A stretch of DNA of 64,000 nucleotides from JAHEDT01 sp963825615 (GTDB taxonomy: Bacteria > Desulfobacterota > Desulfuromonadia > Desulfuromonadales > BM103): contig CAWGTV010000003.1 of assembly GCA_963825615.1 (NCBI GenBank), positions 434,001-498,000 on the forward strand. The letters are read 5' to 3'. Below, piece after piece: positions 10,653-19,773 of the stretch. The notes beneath the pieces were generated by a model. That model was not told the origin of the DNA, searched no databases, and was given only the letters and a program-made list of their open reading frames with translations. The translations under genes and the position numbers were made by a program. Position 1 is the stretch's first letter; each line of letters starts with the position of its first letter.

Positions 10653-11189
10653 ATGATGCGTTTTGTGCATAAAGCTTGGAGGTTTCTCCTCATGCTGATA
10701 AGCAGCTGTGTCATTCTGCAGGCATGTGCTGCAACAGAAAAACCCACAGCGGAGATGAGAATCGGCATGCACTACGATGCCGTATTGCATTTCGTCATGG
10801 AATACCCCCTGGCCTGGGAAAAAGATCGAAGAGTGGCCTATGGCAATAGGGAAGGTGAAGTGCGCTGGACGCATCCCGACCATCCGGCCACACTGCTGAT
10901 GGTCAAATCTTCTCTGCAGACGCATTCTGCTTTAAACGCAGAGACGCGAATCGAACAGGCCTTACAGGAATACCCAGGTCTGGAAATATTAGCCAAAGAG
11001 GTAATCACGCTGCCTGCCGGCGAAGCCTGGCACGTCTCCGGACAAACCGCACAGGGACACCTTGATCTCTACCTGCTTGTGCACGGTGGGCACCGCTATT
11101 TGATCTCCTTTACGGCCGCGCCCGAAGATTTCGACGATTACCAGGACATCCTGGAAAGGGTAATCGACTCTTTTCAGATCATGCCCTAG
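10653..11189 (+). CDS. Predicted outer/inner membrane lipoprotein, unknown function
   Basis: 178 residues from the ATGATG at 10653/10656 (AGGAG 3 and 6 bases upstream; the second ATG is better spaced). A basic start, a hydrophobic stretch and the lipobox LQAC show a signal-peptidase II lipoprotein. The mature part has an alpha/beta pattern ending with SFTAAPEDFDDYQDILERVIDSFQI, which resembles the C-terminal helix of PsbP/DUF1795-like proteins; that resemblance is a weak inference. The HD-domain gene follows after 15 bases, suggesting co-transcription. Confidence 0.7.
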   Translation: MMRFVHKAWRFLLMLISSCVILQACAATEKPTAEMRIGMHYDAVLHFVMEYPLAWEKDRRVAYGNREGEVRWTHPDHPATLLMVKSSLQTHSALNAETRIEQALQEYPGLEILAKEVITLPAGEAWHVSGQTAQGHLDLYLLVHGGHRYLISFTAAPEDFDDYQDILERVIDSFQIMP

Positions 11190-11204
11190 TGGAAATCCAA
11201 ACAT

Positions 11205-11771
11205 ATGGCAAAGCAGAATAAGTTTACGGAACTACGACCTCTAGAGCTGATCGAACGTCACTATGCCGGCCATAAACAGGCCAGGAAGACCCTGCTCGCC
11301 CACAGTCACCAGGTCGCCAGGCTGGCAGTTGCCATAGCGGAGCGGATCAGCCACAGAGAGCCAGTCGACATCCTTTTCGTCGAGCAGGCTGCCCTGCTGC
11401 ATGATATTGGCATGCTTTTTACCGACACACCAAAACTCGGCTGCCAGGGCGATCAGCCGTACATCACCCACGGTGTGATCGGCGCTGAGCTGCTACGCAA
11501 CGAAGGGCTGCCCCGCCATGCTCTGGTCTGCGAACGCCACATTGGCGTCGGTCTGACCATCGAGGACATCAGGGCCCAGAGCCTGCCGCTCCCCTTGCGG
11601 GACATGAGCCCGCAAAGCCTTGAGGAAGAGATCGTCGCTTATGCCGACCTCTTCTTTTCAAAAACCCGCAAAGGGATGCGTCCCGTCGAAACAGTCCGCA
11701 CAGCATTAGCAAAATATGGCCAGCACAAGGTCGCCATATTTGACAAGTGGCAGGAACAATTTAAACAGTAG
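11205..11771 (+). CDS. HD-domain phosphohydrolase-like protein
   Basis: 188 residues. The HD metal motif is visible as LLAHSHQVARLA, then LLHDIGMLF (the HD pair), then CERHIGVGL and a late VAYADLFFSK carrying the last Asp. This is the ligand order of HDIG-type hydrolases acting on nucleotides or nucleotidyl bonds. It lacks the extra GYP motif of c-di-GMP phosphodiesterases. The specific substrate is unknown. The stop is directly abutted by a 70-base palindromic repeat that may end the transcript. Confidence 0.8.
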   Translation: MAKQNKFTELRPLELIERHYAGHKQARKTLLAHSHQVARLAVAIAERISHREPVDILFVEQAALLHDIGMLFTDTPKLGCQGDQPYITHGVIGAELLRNEGLPRHALVCERHIGVGLTIEDIRAQSLPLPLRDMSPQSLEEEIVAYADLFFSKTRKGMRPVETVRTALAKYGQHKVAIFDKWQEQFKQ

Positions 11772-11847
11772 GGGCAGGTCTACACATTTCACAAAAAATG
11801 CATTGTGCGCAAAGAATGTGAAATGTGTAGACCTGACCCCTAACACG
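11771..11847. repeat. Palindromic interspersed repeat, copy A
   Basis: CAGGTCTACACATTTCAC at the left and its complement at the right form an inverted repeat of about 70 bases starting at the HD-gene stop. A near-identical element lies at 61036-61112. The core of copy A reads in the opposite direction to that of copy B, but both end with CCCCTRACACG on the right. It could be a REP/MITE-type element; no transposase gene is linked to it here. Confidence 0.8.
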
Positions 11848-11849
11848 TT

Positions 11850-12500
11850 ATGGAACAGTGGCTACAGGACATACTCAATCTCTTGCCAGGCGGGATGCTT
11901 TTCGTTGCCGCCGTCTTTGTCGTTGCGTTTCTTGAGGGGCTGGTCGGCATCGGCTTGATCATGCCCGGCAGTGTCCTGACGGTGTTCAGCGGTTGGTTGG
12001 CTTTTCACGGCAAGGCACCGATTACGGCGCTCATGACCGCAGCGGGGTGCGGTGCGGTGCTGGGGGACCTGCTCAGCTACTGGCTGGGTGCGCGGTTCGG
12101 CATCCACCTCTGGAACTGGAACCTGTTGAAAAAGCGCCAGAACCTGTTGCGCCTGTCAGAGCTCTTTTTTCTCGAGCATGGCGGCAAAGGTATCTTTTTT
12201 GGCCGCTTTCTCGGCCCGATCCGTGGCCTGGTGCCGTTTGTCGCCGGGGCCAGCCACATGCGCCCGCTCTCCTTCTGCGTTTACGTCATGGTCAGCGGAA
12301 TACTCTGGGGGATCAGCTACCCGGGGCTGGGCTATCTTGGCGGCACCAGTTGGCAGCACGCGGAGACCCTAGCCGGCCGCCTTGGCCTGCTGGTGCTACT
12401 GGCTCTGACCGTCACTCTGCTGTTGTCCTGGTTGCGTCACAGGTTCCTGCCGAAAGAGACCTTGCGCGAGGCAAAGCGTGACGGGAGCTCTGCCACCTAA
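11850..12500 (+). CDS. DedA-family integral membrane protein
   Basis: 216 residues with four to five hydrophobic segments. The DedA/SNARE-associated core is clear: FLEGLVGIGLIMPGSVLTVFSG near the start (the acidic residue and PG of the first re-entrant loop) and FFGRFLGPIRGLVPFVAGA around residue 115, with the conserved Arg residues. Some DedA proteins are now linked to lipid-carrier (undecaprenyl phosphate or phospholipid) flipping; which lipid applies here is not visible. It starts 9 bases after the palindromic repeat and is followed by bioA in the same direction. Confidence 0.88.
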   Translation: MEQWLQDILNLLPGGMLFVAAVFVVAFLEGLVGIGLIMPGSVLTVFSGWLAFHGKAPITALMTAAGCGAVLGDLLSYWLGARFGIHLWNWNLLKKRQNLLRLSELFFLEHGGKGIFFGRFLGPIRGLVPFVAGASHMRPLSFCVYVMVSGILWGISYPGLGYLGGTSWQHAETLAGRLGLLVLLALTVTLLLSWLRHRFLPKETLREAKRDGSSAT

Positions 12501-12576
12501 ATATGCCAAAGGCTTCACATGGCTTGTTCAACGCATACTTTTCCGCTAGGATACGGGAAATTCAGAGACCCTTTAT

Positions 12577-13884
12577 ATGCCCAACCTCCTCGACGATAAC
12601 AGCTGGCTCGACTTCGAAAAGAGCCATGTGTGGCATCCCTACGCACCCTTGGAAGGAGCGACTCTTACCTATCCCGTCAAACACGCCCAAGGGGTAGAGC
12701 TAACTCTTGAGAATGGCCGTAAGCTGATCGACGGCATGTCCTCCTGGTGGTCGGTCATTCACGGCTACAACCACCCGGTCCTCAACCATGCGGCCAAAAC
12801 ACAGTTGGACAAGATGTCGCACGTCATGTTCGGCGGGCTGACCCACCGCCCCGCCGCCGAACTTGCGGCGCGTCTGGTCGAACTGACCCCGAAATCGCTG
12901 GAACGGGTTTTCCTTTGTGATTCGGGATCGGTCAGCATCGAGGTCGCCATCAAGATGGCGATCCAGTACTGGCAGGCGCAGGGGCGACCCGCCAAGCAGC
13001 GGTTGCTGACGATTCGCCGCGGCTACCACGGTGACACCTGCGGTGCCATGGCTGTCTGCGATCCGCAAACCGGTATGCATCATCTCTTTGCCGATGTGCT
13101 ACCCAAGCATTTTTTTGCTGATGCGCCAACTGTCGTCGACGATGTCTTCTGGCGGGATGAGGAGATCGCCGGGTTCCGTGAACTGATAACCAGCCATCGT
13201 ACCGAGATTGCCGCGGTGATCCTCGAACCGATCGTCCAGGGCGCAGGCGGCATGCGCTTCTATGCACCCGAGTACCTGCGCCAGGTCCGCGCTCTCACCG
13301 AGGCCCACGAGGTCCTGCTGATCGCCGACGAGATCGCCACGGGCTTCGGCCGCACCGGTACCATGTTCGCCTGTGAGCAGGCCGGCATCGCGCCCGACAT
13401 CATGTGCCTGGGTAAGGCCATCACCGGCGGCTACATGACGCTGGCCGCCGTATTGACCACGGCAGAGATCAGCCGTACGATCTCCACCAACCCACCAAAA
13501 GCATTCATGCACGGCCCGACGTTCATGGCCAACCCGCTGGCCTGTGCGGTCGCCAACGCCAGCATCGACCTCCTGCTCGACAGTCCATGGCAGGAACGCA
13601 TCGCCGCCATGACCGACGCGTTTACCCGGCACTTGTCACCCTGCCGCGACTGGGAGGGTGTTGCCGATGTTCGCGTCAAGGGGGGGATTGGAGTCGTCGA
13701 ACTGAACCGGCCCGTCGACATACCCGGGATCACCCGGCGGTTTGTCGACAAGGGCGTTTGGATTCGCCCGTTCGGCAAGCTGGTCTATGTCATGCCGCCC
13801 TACATTATAAGCACGGTCGAACTGGAACAGTTGATGACCGCAATGACCGAAGCCATCGCTGAAGAGATCTCATTCAGCAGCTAG
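12577..13884 (+). CDS. bioA: Adenosylmethionine-8-amino-7-oxononanoate aminotransferase
   Basis: 435 residues, the usual length. It is a fold-type I PLP enzyme that converts KAPA to DAPA in biotin synthesis, using S-adenosylmethionine as amino donor. Seen in the sequence: WHPYAPLEGA at the start, DGMSSWWSVIHGYNHPVL (substrate region typical of BioA), CDSGSVSIEVAIKMA, the PLP Asp in LIADEIATGFGRTG, the Schiff-base Lys in LGKAITGGYMTLAA (about residue 279) and HGPTFMANPLACAVA. No other bio genes are present nearby, so the biotin pathway is dispersed. Confidence 0.95.
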   Translation: MPNLLDDNSWLDFEKSHVWHPYAPLEGATLTYPVKHAQGVELTLENGRKLIDGMSSWWSVIHGYNHPVLNHAAKTQLDKMSHVMFGGLTHRPAAELAARLVELTPKSLERVFLCDSGSVSIEVAIKMAIQYWQAQGRPAKQRLLTIRRGYHGDTCGAMAVCDPQTGMHHLFADVLPKHFFADAPTVVDDVFWRDEEIAGFRELITSHRTEIAAVILEPIVQGAGGMRFYAPEYLRQVRALTEAHEVLLIADEIATGFGRTGTMFACEQAGIAPDIMCLGKAITGGYMTLAAVLTTAEISRTISTNPPKAFMHGPTFMANPLACAVANASIDLLLDSPWQERIAAMTDAFTRHLSPCRDWEGVADVRVKGGIGVVELNRPVDIPGITRRFVDKGVWIRPFGKLVYVMPPYIISTVELEQLMTAMTEAIAEEISFSS

Positions 13885-13921
13885 GCCACTGTGCTGACAT
13901 TTCTGGTTGATGGCAATAAAA

Positions 13922-14109
13922 TTAGGGATTGTCCTAGACAATTGAATTTAGTCTAGGATAGCAGCATGCGTAAACGTCGTTTAAGTCAGTCTAAACAACA
14001 GCGCTTCATTGAACTCTTTGTTTCAGGGTCAACAGCACGAACGTCTTCAACTAAACTTTTGACCCGGGCGGCGGCACCTGCGACAGTGTTACCTGCGATT
14101 CCGGCTTGA
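13922..14109 (+). mobile_element. Remnant of an IS1595-type insertion sequence (5' end of transposase)
   Basis: An ATG at 13966 opens a 47-codon frame whose first 25 codons (MRKRRLSQSKQQ, then FIELFVSGSTART) closely match the start of IS1595-family transposases as I recall them. The match stops abruptly near 14045 and the frame closes at 14109. Just upstream, TCCTAGAC and GTCTAGGA (13932-13939, 13951-13958) form an inverted pair within what may be the IS end. The catalytic domain is absent, so the element is dead. Confidence 0.55.
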
Positions 14110-14151
14110 TTTCGGCAACCCAAACATGAGGCAACTCGAGCCCAATACGCC

Positions 14152-14178
14152 AAAGGCCACTCCTTACGAGTGGCCTTT
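14152..14178. terminator. Intrinsic hairpin between bioA/IS scrap and the lipoprotein gene
   Basis: Perfect 11-base arms AAAGGCCACTC / GAGTGGCCTTT around a 5-base loop, lying 20 bases past the stop of the minus-strand gene at 14198. The flanking A and T within the arms make it usable in both directions. Confidence 0.75.
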
Positions 14179-14197
14179 GCAGTTGAAAGACTGGCGG

Positions 14198-14908
14198 TCA
14201 CATCCCCATCGGCAGAAAGACCGCTTTCATGACCACGCTGTTGACGCCCCGATTCCACTTGCCGGCCACCGTAAAAGCCATTAGGTCCTGAATCGCGATC
14301 ATCTTACCGAAAGTGCGCTCGAAGCTGGAGTTATCCGCTTCGCCCGGCTGGCTGTTGGAATGCAGCAGCAGTTGTCCAGAAGCGTCCCGGGCATGAGTCA
14401 GGCGCCAGGCCAGGACTTCGATATTGCGCGCACAGTTGAACAGTTCCTGCTCGTTGAGGGAGTCGAACATGTACTGTTCATCCAGCCAGTTGTAGGAACT
14501 CCGGACCATCCCCACCAAGCCCACCATGAGTGCGAAAACCCGGTCGCCCGAATAATTCGGATCGAAGGCCAGATTGAGTGCTGCCGTCCCCTGCTGCTTG
14601 TTCAACTCCTTGAAGATCAGCCGCCCCGGCGTATCGAATATCTGGTTCTGGCGCTGACCGATCGACATGCCGTGCACTTTATCCAGTTCGTGGGGATTGC
14701 GCTGGTAGAGTTTCTCCAGCAAATCCTCCATAAGACGGTTCATCTCGCGCTGGCTGGTATCGGCAATCATGTCGATGTCGGTTTTGGCCAGGGTGTTAAG
14801 TGCCGAGGTGTCGATCGGATTACGGCATGCGGGCAAGAGCAGCAATGATGACAAAAGGATAATTATGGGGAAATATCTGAGCGTCTTCTTAGCGAAGCAG
14901 ATGAACAC
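14198..14908 (-). CDS. Predicted lipoprotein of unknown function
   Basis: 236 residues starting with GTG at 14908, which overlaps the upstream CBS-DUF294 gene by 20 bases; AAGGA lies 9 bases upstream. The signal sequence (FPIIILLSSLLLLPAC) ends in a lipobox, so it is a lipoprotein. The mature part is helical and rich in charged residues, with no motif I recognise. The overlap suggests translational coupling and a shared role with the DUF294 protein, but the function is unknown. Confidence 0.7.
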   Translation of the reverse strand: MFICFAKKTLRYFPIIILLSSLLLLPACRNPIDTSALNTLAKTDIDMIADTSQREMNRLMEDLLEKLYQRNPHELDKVHGMSIGQRQNQIFDTPGRLIFKELNKQQGTAALNLAFDPNYSGDRVFALMVGLVGMVRSSYNWLDEQYMFDSLNEQELFNCARNIEVLAWRLTHARDASGQLLLHSNSQPGEADNSSFERTFGKMIAIQDLMAFTVAGKWNRGVNSVVMKAVFLPMGM

Positions 14909-16328
14909 GGAAATGAATCCTTAGGAAATCGTGGAATTCGTTAACCTCTTCAAGGGCCAGTTTCAGACGACCCTTCTCCATATGGTTGAGTTTGGCCAGG
15001 GTGATGTAATTGCCAGGCTCCTTACCGGCCCGGATATCATCGACCTGGGAACGCAGGCGCAGGTGAACGAGGAAATTATAGCTGGCATCGAGGTTGTCAG
15101 CCAGTTTGCGCTTCAGCACCCCCTTGTCAACCAGGGCGTCGATACGCTCGCGCGTACCGCCGTTCATGATCCCGGCCTCCATGGCCAGGGCCTTGACCCC
15201 TTCGGTAATGGCAAAGATGCCGGCTTTCTTGATGTCCAGCTGCCCGCGATGCTCTTCATTGTGCTCCACCTTGATGCCGCCGAAGATGCTGAGCGGCGGG
15301 GCGAAGCGATTGACGTTGGCGGCGGAGCGCGTCAAAAACATCTTCTCCTGCTTGAAATGATTGGCCAATTGCTCCTTGAGCCCCTTCTCGAGGGAGATGT
15401 CACCGTAGACCGTGCGCAAATCGAAGAACATGCTGCCATTGAGGATATTGTCCGGCAAAGGGTTGGTCAACCAGCTGTCAAGAGCTTCGCGCCACTCGCT
15501 GTAACTGCGCCGCCAGAAGGTATTCTTCGCCATGATACCCCCGGGACAGGGGGGAACACCGATCTCGATCAGCGCGTCAATCAGCTTTTCGGCGAAAGCC
15601 TCTACTTTGGCGATCTCCCCGGCCGACAGACCATCAGCGTAGATGATGGCGTTGTCCTGATCCGTGGTCAGGGTCTGCTCGCGTCGCCCCTCGCTGCCCA
15701 AAACGACAAAGGCAAACTGATCCGTGAGGTCGCTGAATTGCCTGGTGCGCAGTAAAGCGATCAGGCGCAGCAGCAGCTGATCGTTGAGCAGTGCGATCAT
15801 CCTCACCAACTCGCGGGGCGGGACGCCGGTGCCGACCAGATGAAGGACCAGCCCCTGGATCTGGTTATGGTACGTCTTCAGCTCTTCAAGGGTCGTCGCA
15901 TGGTCGATATCTCGCACCAGCTTCTGAGGAGAGCGGGTCTGCAGGCGCATGATGTCGGTGATGGTAATAATCCCCGAGAGGCGGTTGTCCTGATCGACGA
16001 CGCAGATCCGGTGAATGCTGTTTTTGGAAATCCGGTACAGCGCCTCAAAGATAAAATCGTCTTCACTGACCGTGATCAGCGGAGCATTCATGATGTCACT
16101 GGCCATCAGCGTAGACGGGTCGGTGCCCTGGGCAACGACCTTGTTACGCAGGTCGCGATCCGTCAGAATGCCTACCGGGTTAGTCCCTTCGCAGACGATC
16201 ACGCTGGAGATCTGCAGCTCCCGCATGACTCCGGCAACCTGCAGGACACTGTCTTCCGGAGCACAGGTGGCCACATTGCGCCGGCAATATTTTTTGATCG
16301 GCTGGAAAAGAATGTTTTCTTCTGACAT
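14889..16328 (-). CDS. CBS-domain protein with DUF294 nucleotidyltransferase-like region
   Basis: 479 residues. Two CBS repeats occupy about residues 15-135 (VGILTDRDLRNKVVAQG and LSGIITITDIMRLQ), a regulatory nucleotide-binding module. DUF294 follows, with FVVLGSEGRREQTLTTDQDN around residue 205: the GS and DxD-like pattern of GlnD-type nucleotidyltransferases. A helical DUF294 C-terminal domain ends the protein. The usual cNMP-binding domain found in some relatives is absent. It overlaps the downstream lipoprotein gene. A signal-transducing nucleotidyltransferase is inferred; no target is known. Confidence 0.82.
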   Translation of the reverse strand: MSEENILFQPIKKYCRRNVATCAPEDSVLQVAGVMRELQISSVIVCEGTNPVGILTDRDLRNKVVAQGTDPSTLMASDIMNAPLITVSEDDFIFEALYRISKNSIHRICVVDQDNRLSGIITITDIMRLQTRSPQKLVRDIDHATTLEELKTYHNQIQGLVLHLVGTGVPPRELVRMIALLNDQLLLRLIALLRTRQFSDLTDQFAFVVLGSEGRREQTLTTDQDNAIIYADGLSAGEIAKVEAFAEKLIDALIEIGVPPCPGGIMAKNTFWRRSYSEWREALDSWLTNPLPDNILNGSMFFDLRTVYGDISLEKGLKEQLANHFKQEKMFLTRSAANVNRFAPPLSIFGGIKVEHNEEHRGQLDIKKAGIFAITEGVKALAMEAGIMNGGTRERIDALVDKGVLKRKLADNLDASYNFLVHLRLRSQVDDIRAGKEPGNYITLAKLNHMEKGRLKLALEEVNEFHDFLRIHFRVHLLR

Positions 16329-16523
16329 CTGAAAATCCTTGCAACCGTTTGAACAGAGGATTTCAGGTAACGGTAGACACGAAGGAAATGCTCTGCATTA
16401 ATTTAGCGTTGTATTGAGCATTGCGCAAGGGTAATCAGGGGAACCGCAACTGCGTTGCAACTGAAGATAGATATTGTCGGCTGCAGTAACTGAGCGGATC
16501 GCTTTCGGTAACAGCGGACAAGA

Positions 16524-16553
16524 AGAGGGTCGCCCCATACGGAGCGACCCTCT
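16524..16553 (-). terminator. Hairpin downstream of acnB
   Basis: AGAGGGTCGC / GCGACCCTCT, 10-base perfect arms with a 10-base loop, 28 bases after the acnB stop. The U tract on the minus strand is weak (TTCTTGT). Confidence 0.65.
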
Positions 16554-16580
16554 CGTTGCACTGTCCAGATTCAAGCGAGG

Positions 16581-19125
16581 TTAAGCCGACTGCTTGTACC
16601 CGGCCATCTCGTCGAACTGCAGGTACTGGTAGATCTGCTCCTTCTTCGGTGCCACCTTCTCCTTGTAGACCGCCAGGTACTCGGCCGGGGTCGGCAGCTT
16701 GCCGAGGTTGGTGGTCACCGCGCCGAGCTCGGCGGAGCCGAGGTAGACCTTGGCGCCGTTGCCGATGCGGTCGTCGAAGTTGCGGGTGCTGGTGGAGAAC
16801 ATGTTGACGCCGTCGGGCACGCGGGCCTGGTTGCCCATGCACAGCGAGCAGCCGGCGATCTCGAGGCGCGCGCCCATGGCGCTGTAGACCGAGAAGACCG
16901 CCTCGTCCTTGAGCTTGTCCTGGTCCATGCGGGTCGGCGGGCAGATCCAGGTGCGCACGTTCGGGTTGAACTTCTGGCCGCGCCAGATCTCGGCGGCGGC
17001 ACGGAAGTGGCCGATGTTGGTCATGCAGGAGCCGAGGAAGACGTCCTGGATCGGCGTGCCGGCGACTTCGCAGAGCAGCTTGACGTCGTCGGGATCGTTC
17101 GGGCAGGCGAGGATCGGCTCGGTGATCTCGGCCAGGTCGATCTCGATCACCGCGGCGTACTCGGCGTTCTTGTCGGCCTTGAGCAGTTTCGGCGCCTTCA
17201 GCCACTCCTTGACCGCGTTGATGCGGTTGCGCAGGGTGTCCGGATCCTGGTAGCCCTCTTCGATCATCTTCTCCATCAGGGCGATGTTGGAGCGCAGGTA
17301 GGTGCACGACCGACTCCTCGGAGAGCTGGATGCAGCCGGCGGCGGCGGAGCGCTCGGCAGCGGCGTCGGTCAGCTCGAAGGCCTGCTCGACGGAGAGCTC
17401 CGGCAGCCCTTCCATCTCGAGGATGCGGCCGTTGAAGATGTTGACCTTGTTCTTCTTCGGCACGGTCAGGTGCCCCTGCTTGATCGCCCAGTAGGGGATG
17501 GCGTTGACCGCGTCGCGCAGGGTGATCCCTTCGTTGAACTTGCCCTTGAAGCGCACCAGCACCGACTCGGGCATGTCCAGCGGCATGAAGCCCATGGCGC
17601 CGGCGAAGGCGACCAGGCCGGAGCCGGCCGGGAAGCTGATGCCGATCGGGAAGCGGGTGTGGGAGTCGCCGCCGGTGCCGACCGTGTCGGGGAGCAGCAG
17701 GCGGTTCAGCCAGGAGTGGATGACGCCGTCACCGGGGCGCAGGGCAACGCCGCCGCGCTCGGCGATGAAGCCGGGGCAGATTCTTGTGCATCTTGACGTC
17801 GGCCGGCTTCGGGTAGGCGGCGGTGTGACAGAAGGACTGCATGAACATCGGCGAAAGGAACTTGAGGCAGGCCAGTTCCTTGAGCTCGTCGGCGGTCATC
17901 GGCCCGGTGGTGTCCTGGGAACCGACGGTGGTCATCTTCGGCTCGCAGGCGGTACCCGGCAGGATGCCGGCGACGCCGCAGGCCTTGCCGACCATCTTCT
18001 GCGCCAGGGAGTAGCCCTGCCCTGCTTTCGGGGTCGGGTTGACCGGCAGGGTGAAGATGTCGGTCGCCGGCAGCCCGAGGGCGGCGCGGGCCTTGTCGGT
18101 GAGAGCGCGGCCGATGATCAGCGGAATGCGGCCGCCGGCGCGGAATTCGTCGGGTACGGTGTTCGGGCTGATATCGAATTTGGTCAGAACCTTACCGGAC
18201 TCGTCGGTGACTTCGCCCTTCTTGGTGTTGATGACGATGACGTCGCCGGTGTTGAAGGCAGGTGACGTCCATCTTCAGCGGCAGGGCGCCGGAGTCCTGC
18301 GCCGTGTTGAAGAAGATCGGCGCGATGACGCCGCCGATGATGACGCCGCCGGTCTTCTTGTTCGGCACCGCCGGGATCTCGTTGCCGATGTGCCAGAGCA
18401 CGGAGTTGCAAGCCGACTTGCGGACTGGAGCCGGTGCCGACCACGTCGCCGACGAAGGCGACCTGGTAGCCGTCGGCGCGGAACTTGGCGATGTCAGCGT
18501 TGCCGGCGGGGAAGCGGGTCTTGCCCATGGCCAGGGCGTGCAGCGGGATGTCGGGACGGCTCCAGGCATCGCCGGCCGGGGAGAAATCGTCGGTGTTGAT
18601 TTCGCCGTCGACCTTGTAGACCTTGACCTTGATGGTTTCAGGCATTGCCGGCTTGTTGGTGAACCACTCGGCGTTGGCCCAGGACTCGAGCACCTTCTTG
18701 GCGGCAGCGTTGCTCTTGGAGAGCGCCAGAACTTCGTCGAAGCCGTCATAGACCAGGGTCATGCCGGACAGGGCAGAGGCGGCTTCATCGGCCAGGGCGG
18801 CATCTTTAAGAGCATCGATCAGCGGTTTGACGTTGTAGCCGCCCATCATGGTGCCGAGGATCTGAATCGCCTTCTTCTTGTCGATCAGCGCCGATGTCTT
18901 GGCCCCTTTAAGGACTTCTGCCAGAAAAGCGGCCTTGACTTCGGCCGCCGGATCGACACCGGGCGAAATGCGCTCAGTGAAAAGGGTCATCAGGAAGGCC
19001 TCTTTGCCGGCCGGCGGATTCTGCAGCAGTTTGCAGAGGTCCGCGGTCTGCTCGGGGGTGAGCGGCAGGGCCGGAATCCCTTGGGCATTACGCTCTTTTT
19101 CGTGCATCAGATAAGCTTCAATCAT
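16581..19125 (-). pseudogene. acnB: Aconitate hydratase B (AcnB), four single-base insertions
   Basis: Summed over frames this is about 848 residues, the normal AcnB length. The N-terminal HEAT-like domain is intact (MIEAYLMHEKERNAQGIPAL). The aconitase swivel and catalytic parts follow, with the [4Fe-4S] Cys ligands in SFCHTAAYP-type context, LGSCMTNIGHFRAA and CSLCMGNQARV. Frame changes near 18425, 18265, 17785 and 17305 each disappear when one base is removed (for example CCCC to CCC at 17785). Citrate-isocitrate interconversion is central to acetate oxidation, so I favour sequence error over gene loss. A shared operator lies upstream. Confidence 0.88.
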
Positions 19126-19221
19126 CTCTCTCCTCCATCAAGTTGTTGGCAGGCGAAAAAAATTCACCCCCGATTATAGTCTGTTCGTTCTCACGAATAA
19201 CAGGTAACTGGCAAACAGAAA

Positions 19222-19257
19222 CTTGCATACTGTATACGATTTCAAGCACTCCGTCAA
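19222..19257 (-). promoter_or_regulatory. acnB promoter with TCA-cycle operator
   Basis: On the plus strand TTGCATACTGTATAC (19223-19237) contains the 11-base core found again before icd and kor. Read toward acnB, TTGACG (19257-19252) is followed 15 bases later by TATACA (19236-19231), so the operator covers the likely -10 box. A repressor binding here would block transcription. The spacer is short for a sigma-70 promoter. Confidence 0.65.
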
Positions 19258-19357
19258 CGCACAAACCGGCTTAATCTTACGTCATTTTTCAACACTTTCA
19301 AGGGATATTTCCGTCTTTAATCCGCTCACAAAAACGCCGCGACATCCAGAGTGATCC

Positions 19358-19380
19358 GGTGTGTCATATTTTGACACGCC
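19358..19380. promoter_or_regulatory. Inverted repeat before the small membrane ORF
   Basis: GTGTCA-TATTT-TGACAC is a perfect 6-base inverted repeat, extended to 9 pairs if a G-T pair is allowed. It lies 43 bases before the ATG at 19420 and could be an operator or a leader hairpin. Confidence 0.35.
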
Positions 19381-19419
19381 AACAGGTTTTACTCGGATCT
19401 AACCAGCAAGGAGGAGAAA

Positions 19420-19638
19420 ATGTTCGAGATCATTATGCTGTTTGCTTTTCTGTTCGCCGCTGCCAGCCAACTTTTTCCTGTCGGTCCGACCACGAACAGA
19501 GCACGCTCAGTCCGGAAACCCCGACACGACAGGGAAAAACCGAAGCGAGAACCAGACCCGGGTCAAAAGCGTCAGTCATCGCGTAGGCTCCAGGCAAAGA
19601 GAGAAAATCGGGCGCATCATTTCGAGCAAGTGGCATGA
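19420..19638 (+). CDS. Small hypothetical protein with N-terminal membrane helix
   Basis: 72 residues. The case for translation is the near-ideal ribosome site AAGGAGG, 5 bases before the ATG, and an N-terminal hydrophobic helix (MFEIIMLFAFLFAAASQLF) followed by a strongly basic tail. The hydrophobic segment could anchor it in the membrane with a cytoplasmic basic end. No homologue is recognised. The tail has no obvious structure and the frame could be altered by an indel, as elsewhere in the window. It diverges from acnB and stands alone. Confidence 0.45.
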   Translation: MFEIIMLFAFLFAAASQLFPVGPTTNRARSVRKPRHDREKPKREPDPGQKRQSSRRLQAKRENRAHHFEQVA

Positions 19639-19773
19639 GCAGACGTCGACGGAAGGAAAGAGGCTCAGGACCTGTCGTTGAACAACTGAATCATCAATAA
19701 TTTGGACATGTAATAGGCTTGATAACAAATTTCCGGTGGGGATATTTAGGCTACATGCAACGCAAGTTGAATA

